Origin: Gongronella butleri
Taxonomy: Eukaryota > Mucoromycota > Mucoromycetes > Mucorales > Cunninghamellaceae
Direction of reading: 5' to 3'
Assembly: GCA_025201375.1 (NCBI GenBank)
Contig: JAIWZP010000011.1
Span: forward strand, 1 to 64,000
DNA length: 64,000 nt
The notes under the pieces: generated by a model
Database searches by the model: none
What the model was told of the DNA's origin: nothing
What the model saw: only the letters and a program-made list of their open reading frames with translations
In this document: in pieces, positions 57,901-64,000 of the stretch
How positions within the stretch are numbered: the stretch's first letter is position 1
Layout: every line of letters begins with the position of its first letter
Position numbers and translations under genes: made by a program

Positions 57901-58243
57901 GGACGACGGCGACAAGCGACTTGCAGTAGGGCGAGATCTCCCTGTTGAATTGCTTAAAGTGCCGTGTCAGGTTGAGATCGCGCCACGACACGAGCGCATC
58001 GTAGAAAAACGACTCATTCTCCTCCAGGTCGTCGTGCACCAGCCGCGATCGACGCACCACATCCACCTTGAGCGTCTCCACCCGCTGATTGAACGATCGG
58101 TACTAATAAAGCGCAAGGGCCGCAGTAAGACAAAAGGAAAAGTGTCAGCAGCAAGAATCAGACCTCAATACGTTAGCTCATACCTTGAACCGATTCGATC
58201 CTTGCCCCTTGTTCAATTCAGAGGCGTCTTTCACGTCGAGCAT
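48968..58243 (-). CDS. UTP20: UTP20, small-subunit processome component
   Basis: Twelve exons on the minus strand: 58243-58184, 58102-57822, 57766-57655, 57575-57294, 57219-56633, 56530-56302, 56216-55508, 55442-55111, 55012-50198, 50122-49481, 49416-49284 and 49209-48968, giving 2,807 residues (human about 2,785). Utp20 is a giant HEAT-repeat protein of the U3 snoRNP/90S pre-ribosome, needed for 18S rRNA maturation in the nucleolus. Diagnostic blocks: SWRDLNLTRHFKQFNREI near the N-terminus, LVTKLAKDLEGEFYPYY, HFSAEAFAFLMRKV, then long helical repeats. An acidic tract of about 70 Glu/Asp/Gln residues sits in the large ninth exon (plus-strand 52000-52260). The C-terminus is very basic (KRKMAETQRKNKLKKQKR). 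The start is the first ATG after a T-rich leader; an upstream in-frame ATG is less likely. Confidence 0.95.
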
Positions 58244-59039
58244 CACAGGGATCAAGCGGGACGCAACAATGGAAAGAGAAAAAGAAAAAAAGTAAAGGGT
58301 GCAAAAAAAAAAAAAAAAAAAGGTGCCGCTGCATTTATTTCTGCAAGCCACCCCCGCATCCTCCCATTGGCTGCGGCATTTGAAATGCCTGCGCGCCAAC
58401 TGCGTTTATTGACCTTGCACACGCGGCGCCATGTTGCACTGCAAAGATGGCTTTTACAGACAAGTTCAGCTTTTACTCATCATCAAGACATTGCAATTCC
58501 CTAAAACATATCCTGGAAGGAAATGACGGGCTAAAAACATCTGATAAACTCAAATTTCCGCGGTCTCTTTGTGTTTATGCGCACCACATGCAAAATCAGA
58601 ATTCAGCCGTGATGAGCTTTCGAATCCAAATTTAAAAATCAGGTTCGCAGAATGACGCCAAACTTCCACCAAAGACACACGGTATGGCGAAACTAACGAA
58701 GATGTCCAAAAAGAGTGAGGTCATTCTGCTCGTTGGCGAGCAATTCGTGATTTGCGATTAAATTTCAACCGCGAATTGCGCCGAAAGAACGCGCCGACTG
58801 AGCCGCGCTGACGCGTCCACTGGCAAGACGCGGTCAACGTGCATGAATTTGAAAAGGAACAGACGCGTGTCACTCGACGACTGAGCGGTTTCTCACGCGT
58901 CGAAATTTATATATGATTTTGACACAGCATTAAACAGGCCAAAAAACCGACTCTTCTCAGAGATCACTCATAGCCACGTATGCAGCGAGCCGCGCTCTTT
59001 CTGATGACACGAGTTTCAAAGCCCTGCGGCCAATCCTCA
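58244..59039. other. UTP20 upstream region
   Basis: No gene seen. A pyrimidine tract on the minus strand (about 58265-58320) leads into the UTP20 start. Around 58850-58880 there are several ACGCGT/GACGCG sites, and TTTATATATG lies near 58907. The part beyond 58500 looks like decayed repeat DNA. Confidence 0.4.
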
Positions 59040-59450
59040 TTGTGTTTGACTTGAGGTGAAAAATAACAGCCTTTCGCGTTTTACGCGAAACCCAGTCAAT
59101 GTACCGCTCGTTTTTAGTGCATTTCTATCTATAAATGAAGCATGTTCACCATGTGGATGAATGGCGTGGCGACCCGAGGACTTTGATTTTGCATTTTTCA
59201 AATCCTCGACCGCACCCCTTGGAAAATCCGTGGTTTTGAAATTTGCGATTTGCGCGTGATTCAGTGGCCGCCGTGCCCGGTGGGTAGGCTCGTTTAAACG
59301 ACAAAGCTTGGCATCGTTTGGCTCAAAGAGCACACGTACTGTACCTTGCAAGTTGTAAATCTGTTGACGAACAACCAGAAAACAATAAAAACGCGGCAAT
59401 CCTGCTAATCTCGGCAATCACCTGATTGATCGCTGTTTTCAAAGCATTGT
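59040..59450 (-). repeat. Dispersed element, second well-preserved copy
   Basis: Reverse-oriented relative to the copy at 29960-30450. The minus strand has an open frame of about 126 codons that includes LNEPTHRARRPLNHAQ, TTDFPRGAVEDLKNAKS and HAIHPHGEHASFID. Identity to the 30-kb copy is about 80 percent by eye and extends to GCGTAAAACGCGAAAGG on the downstream side. No known protein domain is recognised. Confidence 0.65.
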
Positions 59451-59689
59451 CATGCAACGCAGAAAAAGCCCAAAGCAATTTGCATTAAGTTTGGTGAACA
59501 TCGGCTCAAGCAGTCTTAAGCAAGTGCATCAAAAAAATCGCCAAATCACCATCCATTTAAGAATTGCTGGCGCTTCAGCTTGCCGATCGCTGTCAACATT
59601 TATCATCATCGAATCTTTGCCTGGATCCTCTACTGTTCTCAAGTTTTGGGATCATTTGGATAATGAGATTTCAAATGATTTATAAAATA

Positions 59690-60110
59690 ATTCGTTTCAG
59701 GGGGCAAATCAACGTTTTATTCGGAATTGCATTGATGGTTGAGCCATCCCACTTGGCCGAGTACACGCGAGGGGCGCGATCACGGATGTACTCCACCGTG
59801 AGGGGCTCGCGCTCCTCGCGCGGCGGGATCGCCTGAATGTTGCGGATCTGCGTCGTGAGACGCTCGAAACTGATGTCTAGCTTGTCGAGTAGCATAGAGC
59901 CAAACGCTTGGCTGTCCTGGACACCAGCTGCGCGCAACACTGTGCCGAATTCTTCGATGAAATCGAGAGGGTTGTTGCCACGGGCGCACTCCATTGCATA
60001 GAGCTCTTGCAACTATTGCGCCGAGAGGTGATGAATTTTTGAGATGATCGCCTTGGCCTGGTCCCATGCATCAAAAAAAGGGGGCCGGCAGACATGATAA
60101 ACTGTCGAAA
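59690..60110 (-). pseudogene. Retrotransposon gag-like remnant
   Basis: The minus strand reads AWDQAKAIISKIHHLSAQ, a stop, then LQELYAMECARGNNPLDFIE and on through LLDKLDISFERLTTQI to the end near 59690. The pattern, a helix followed by a YAM-x6-NNPLDFIEEF block and then LLDKL, is like the capsid part of LTR-retrotransposon Gag. It is broken by at least one stop and has no start or nucleocapsid Cys motif. The family assignment is tentative. Confidence 0.4.
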
Positions 60111-60460
60111 GTTCAGTGCCGACTGTGAAAACGAAAGAAAGAAAGACAGCGCGCGTCAGCATTGGCGTCCCTGCCCATGGCGACAGACTTTGTGCGCCGT
60201 GAAACGCAATTTGGAATTTTGGATTAATGCGCACAACGGCGCCCACTTTGAAAAGCCTTGCTGCCAGTCAAAGGATCAGCGCCGGGCGTGGTCACTGGGC
60301 CAAGGCACCGGCAGCAAGACACGACTTGATGCATAGGATAATACGATCGTGCGACGCACTCGTGCTTCCTTTGATGCGGGCATTGATGCATCTGCCCGCA
60401 TCTCCGTAAAACACGGTTTGCGCCGGCGAGAATCTACAAAAAAAAAAAGTTCGTTTTTTC

Positions 60461-60493
<33 letters not shown>

Positions 60494-60779
60494 CGTGTCT
60501 GGCATGGCGCAAGGTCATCCATCGTTTGTTGGCCGCGAGCAAGTGAGTACGTTCGCTGCGACAGAATTTTCATACCACGAACAAAAAAATGGTCGTCCGA
60601 GAAAAAAAGGACGACGCGCCGCGGGCTCAAGGGAAGAACAGCGGACGCCTATCGCTTAAGGCCGCAGACATTGCCGACCCCTGCGGGTCTTTGTCTTGTT
60701 GCATCAACAAGCTAAAAAAAACATATTACATATTAGGATAAAAAAAAAAAAAGAGAAAGGGAGGGATCGAGCGCCACCT

Positions 60780-61510
60780 ACCCATTACGCGGATACAGCG
60801 ACTGTTTACCTTGCCAAGGAGGTGCACAGCCTCGAAATCGAATTCGAATTCTTGCAAGCAAACGATCCATCTTTGGAGCCGTTGGATCGTGTCCACCTTG
60901 CGATACAAGTAGGTCAATGCCGTATTGTCCGTACGCAATGCGAATGGGCGATCGACAATGTATTTTCGCCATTTGTAAGCGCGCGTACAACAGCCAGCAT
61001 TTCCTTTTCGACAGTTGGATAACGCGTCTCGCCAGCAATTCAAGACTTACGCGATCCGCTGCTTGATGCTGGCACACAGCTCTCCAATGGCGACGTAGGG
61101 CCTTTAGCCGGGGTGGACCATCGTGCAAGTATTATAAAGATGATAACGCGCGCTTTTTTGAAGATCACGAACAAAAGTCACCATTTGAGAAAGCGGCGGA
61201 TCGGCCGTACGTGCAAATTCACAGATAAACACACTGTGCTTTGCGCGATTGGCGATGAAGGTGGTAATAGCTTGATGACCGGTCTGATTTGCGGATTGAC
61301 GTACGTGACGGTGCTTTTGTCACGGTCTCACAAGCATTGATGACGCGCAGGTACATTTTTCGTTGCGCTTCGTAAGACATCATTGCCGTTGGGGGTCGGC
61401 CAGTGGACGCGGCCAGCCCCTTCCGGCGAACCCACTTGAGCATCGGTTTGAGTGCTTTGGTGAACACCCAAGGGAAGCGAGGAATCAGACCATAATTGAA
61501 CTGATTGGTC
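60780..61510 (-). pseudogene. Ty3/gypsy-type pol remnant (RT connection and RNase H)
   Basis: On the minus strand a segment near 61500-61400 reads LIPRFPWVFTKALKPMLKWV, like the RT thumb/connection region of Ty3 elements. Lower down, at about 60960-60800, is PFALRTDNTALTYLYRKVD followed by LQRWIVCLQEFEFDFE, which is the typical RNase H end of these elements. Between them are stops, and a one-base frameshift separates an EKEMLAVV-like stretch from the YKWRKYIVD stretch. The RT-to-RNase H order fits one decayed element. No LTRs were found. Confidence 0.6.
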
Positions 61511-62633
61511 TCACAAAGATGTCAAGAGACCGCTTCAGCTAAAAAAGCGCGACGTTTATGTCCTTTTGACGCCACTCTGTTGAAACTCGGCACAGAATCA
61601 GGGCAGACTCGTTGTCCCTTTTCTTCAATGAGCCGAAAACAGAAAGCTGCCAGTATTTTCATTGCCAGAATCCTTCACAATCAAGTGGGGTCCCCCAATT
61701 CAGAGATTTGTAGACCGAACAACGAGGAAAACGTTCGCCGCGAAACCCGATCCATGCTGTCGTATAGCATAGTGACCCGTGTAGTGCACTTTTTGGGCGC
61801 CCAGAAAGAGATTAAAACGACTTGCCAGCCAAAACTTCCACACTTTGGCTATTCTTTTCGAGAAGTGTTGTCTTGTCTTGATAAACAGACCATAAACTTC
61901 TTGTGCGCCAAGGCGAGCGAGTGTTCAAAAGCAACAGAGACACAATGGATGATGATGGATGGATGCCGTTTTATCAAATCTTTTTGTTTTTGCGCGACAA
62001 GGATGATTGTACTGGCTCTTTTTGCCTGCACGGCCGAGCCATGACGCGTCAGTGAGAACAGGGGGATGGGATACCAATCCGACGCGTGCCTGGCCCTTTT
62101 TTTTTTTTTCCTAGTGACAAATTAGCAAAAGAAAGCGACAAGTGACAATTTGCAAAATAAAGTGGATTGGGTAGCAATACCCAGAACTGGCGATGAAAAA
62201 AAGAGCATGGTTGCACGCCAAGTATCCTCAGAAATAGGAGGTGTGCATGCCCCGGGAACATCATGGTAGGTGCAACCATAGGGCGGCAGGTCAAAATGAC
62301 GTTTCAAGGTCTTGTGTCACCTTTTTTTCCAGAAATGGCCGTGCGTTCCCCTTGCGATCCAATTTTTTCTTTCTTTCTTGTCTTTTTTACTTTTTACTGG
62401 TGTGGATAGTGGATCCCCTGTGTTTTCTCTTTCCTTGGTAAGGCTGCGAGCCACTATTTAAGCAAAAAGGAGCGCTTGGTCGTAGATGAAACTCACGCTT
62501 GTTGTGGTGTCATTTTTAGTGCCCCTTGCTAGGTTTCCCTTTTTTGCCCCCCTTGCCCCTCCTTTTTTTTTTCTCTCGTTTTCTTTCTTTTTTACTGCTT
62601 TTTTTGCAAGTCTAGTCACTTCATCCACGCTTC
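61511..62633. promoter_or_regulatory. Intergenic and promoter of the Caf120-like gene
   Basis: No gene is supported. A TATA-like CTATTTAAGC lies at about 62453-62462, roughly 175 bp upstream of the start codon. The last 130 bp are T-rich and end CACTTCATCCACGCTTC before the ATG. Confidence 0.4.
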
Positions 62634-64000
62634 ATGCTCTCTCAACAGGTGACGACGGCAGACGATCTGCACCATGCGATGGATGGTGTGCATTTGCGCG
62701 ACGATTCTGACGACGACGTGCCATTGTCGCAGCGGCCTGCGGTGGTGGGCAATGTGCAGCGGCCTGCGCATTTCATCAAGCCTGCGTCGCCGCCTCCTGC
62801 GAGCGTGGCGGGGCTGCCTGCGGCGCTCCAAGGAATGCAATCGATGTACGAGCGGTATTCTAAGAAATTGTACATGGAAGGGTACATGCTGCGGTACAAT
62901 GAGCGCACAGTGGACGGTGCAGCGACGAATGACACGCAATGGACGCAATGGTACGTGGAATTGTGCGGGCCTGTGCTGACACTCTGGGAAGTCGCGCAGC
63001 AACAGCAACAGCAAGAACAAGAGGACAGTGTGATTCCGCAATTCATCAATCTTGCCGACGCGTCGGTGACCATGATGGATCCTGCGCAGGGCATCCTCGC
63101 CCTCAATTCGGCGGGCGCCAATCGCATCCTGTTCCAGCCGATCCCATACGACCCCAATGACCATCCACCCATTGCACTTGCCGTCGCTTGGGCTCAGGCC
63201 ATCCGTCTCGCCTGCTACGAATGGTTCCGCATTCATGAGATCTACACGAGCAAATTCATGGCACAACACGCCGACCAGGTGGCCGCCGCGACCAAGACGC
63301 GTGCCAAGATGGAGGGCGAGATCCAGGTCCGGTTTGGCGGCGGCGAGTGGCAGAAGCAATGGGTCGTTGTCTCGGATCATCGCGATGAAAAGACCCTGTT
63401 TGGCAAGAAAAAGACCCCGTCGCGCGGACAGCTTATGTTTTTCGACAACAAAAAGCAAAAGCAGCCCAATTGCACGGTGTTGAATGTGGTGTACGCATAC
63501 ACGTTGTATCCCGAGTCGCCTCAATTGCTCGACATGAGCACCATGATCAAAATCGAAGGAAGCACGCAATTGCACGCGGACGACTCGCCAGCGAGCAGCA
63601 GCACGGGCAGCACGGGCAGCCAGTCGCGCAATGATATGCAAGTCATGCTGATGGCGTCGTCCCAAAAGGAATTGATCCAATGGCTCGTTGCGATTTTCGA
63701 TTCATTCAAGTTGTACGGCCGCCCTGCCCGCTTGTTGGATGATCCCGCGAATCTCAATTCGCTCTGCTTTGCCGAACCCGTGGCTATCCACAACCCGCGC
63801 CTGTTTTTGGACCTCCACGAAGTTCAGCAGACAGACGTGTACCAAGATTCCTTCATTGACAACAAGGCCGTCTTTTCCGGCATCCTGCTGCACAAGATGA
63901 GGCAGCCCGCTCCTCAAAAACCATCTTCTCAGCCTCGTGCAGCACAACCGCCACCATCCATGATGCCAGCAAGCAATGAGCAATCGCCACAGCCCGTGCT
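62634..64000 (+). CDS. Caf120/Skg3-like PH-domain protein (3' end outside window)
   Basis: One open exon from ATG 62634 to the window edge, 455 codons visible, no stop. The order is as in fungal Caf120/Skg3 proteins: a short acidic lead (DDSDDDVPL), then a PH-like module opening YSKKLYMEGYMLRYNE with WYVELCGPVLTLWE and FINLADASVTMM, a helical segment ending EIYTSKF, and a second PH-like module with QVRFGGGEWQKQWVVV, a basic stretch (GKKKTPSRGQ), YAYTLYPESPQLLD and STMIKIEG. Yeast Caf120 associates with the CCR4-NOT complex and Skg3 is bud-localised; the function here is inferred only from the family. A Gln run (about 127-133) and a Ser/Gly/Thr linker (about 320-335) are low-complexity. After about residue 425 it becomes Pro/Gln-rich, as in the long disordered tails of relatives. 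Confidence 0.82.
   Translation, partial: MLSQQVTTADDLHHAMDGVHLRDDSDDDVPLSQRPAVVGNVQRPAHFIKPASPPPASVAGLPAALQGMQSMYERYSKKLYMEGYMLRYNERTVDGAATNDTQWTQWYVELCGPVLTLWEVAQQQQQQEQEDSVIPQFINLADASVTMMDPAQGILALNSAGANRILFQPIPYDPNDHPPIALAVAWAQAIRLACYEWFRIHEIYTSKFMAQHADQVAAATKTRAKMEGEIQVRFGGGEWQKQWVVVSDHRDEKTLFGKKKTPSRGQLMFFDNKKQKQPNCTVLNVVYAYTLYPESPQLLDMSTMIKIEGSTQLHADDSPASSSTGSTGSQSRNDMQVMLMASSQKELIQWLVAIFDSFKLYGRPARLLDDPANLNSLCFAEPVAIHNPRLFLDLHEVQQTDVYQDSFIDNKAVFSGILLHKMRQPAPQKPSSQPRAAQPPPSMMPASNEQSPQPV

Noticed and set aside
62616..63680. 354-codon minus-strand open frame
   Set aside because: It is antisense to the Caf120-like gene, whose plus-strand frame carries recognisable PH-type blocks.

Overview
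The window is nuclear DNA of a filamentous, probably early-diverging (Mucoromycota-like) fungus. The evidence is: genes split by many short GT-AG introns (about 55-270 bp), pyrimidine-rich acceptors, very frequent A/T homopolymer runs in non-coding DNA but GC-rich exons, fungal-specific proteins (Ivy1-type BAR protein, Atg22-type vacuolar effluxer, Caf120/Skg3-type PH protein, Exo84) next to a SPRTN-type protease that resembles the animal protein, and KDZ and Ty3 transposon remains. The phylum is an inference; no marker here fixes the genus. All exon limits were read by hand from splice signals and checked for reading-frame closure; for each complete gene the summed exons are a multiple of three.

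Layout. 0-1.2 kb: end of a KDZ transposase gene. 2.0-3.0 kb (-): mitochondrial-type beta-carbonic anhydrase. 3.6-8.1 kb: divergent pair SPRTN protease (-) and RPA70/RFA1 (+), sharing a 262-bp promoter with an ACGCGT box. 8.7-14.7 kb (+): Ivy1-like protein and Atg22-like transporter. 14.7-19.1 kb: gene-free repeat DNA. 19.1-23.4 kb: divergent pair inositol polyphosphate multikinase (-) and a MACPF/MIR-like protein (+). 23.6-29.6 kb (+): exocyst EXO84 and a membrane-anchored alpha/beta hydrolase. 31.6-40.9 kb: a cluster of three paralogous seven-TM membrane proteins (all -) with a small Cys-rich, probably GPI-anchored cell-surface protein (+) inside it. 40.9-49.0 kb: one tRNA-Leu(UAA) and about 6 kb of degenerate repeats including a long palindrome of 41-bp units. 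49.0-58.2 kb (-): UTP20, a 2,807-residue ribosome-biogenesis protein in 12 exons. 58.2-62.6 kb: repeats and broken retroelements. 62.6 kb to the end (+): Caf120-like PH protein, cut by the window edge.

Functional links. SPRTN and RFA1 both act at replication forks and probably share cell-cycle control. The seven-TM cluster is the least explained part: three genes with conserved 11-14-nt first exons and 17-nt second exons, a topology that fits N-out/C-in by the positive-inside rule, and long Ser/Pro-rich tails with shared motifs. It looks like a lineage-specific receptor-like family and I recognise no named family for it. The repeat DNA at 15.5-18.8 kb and 44.4-48.3 kb is the same element in the same order, each copy broken by a different insert.
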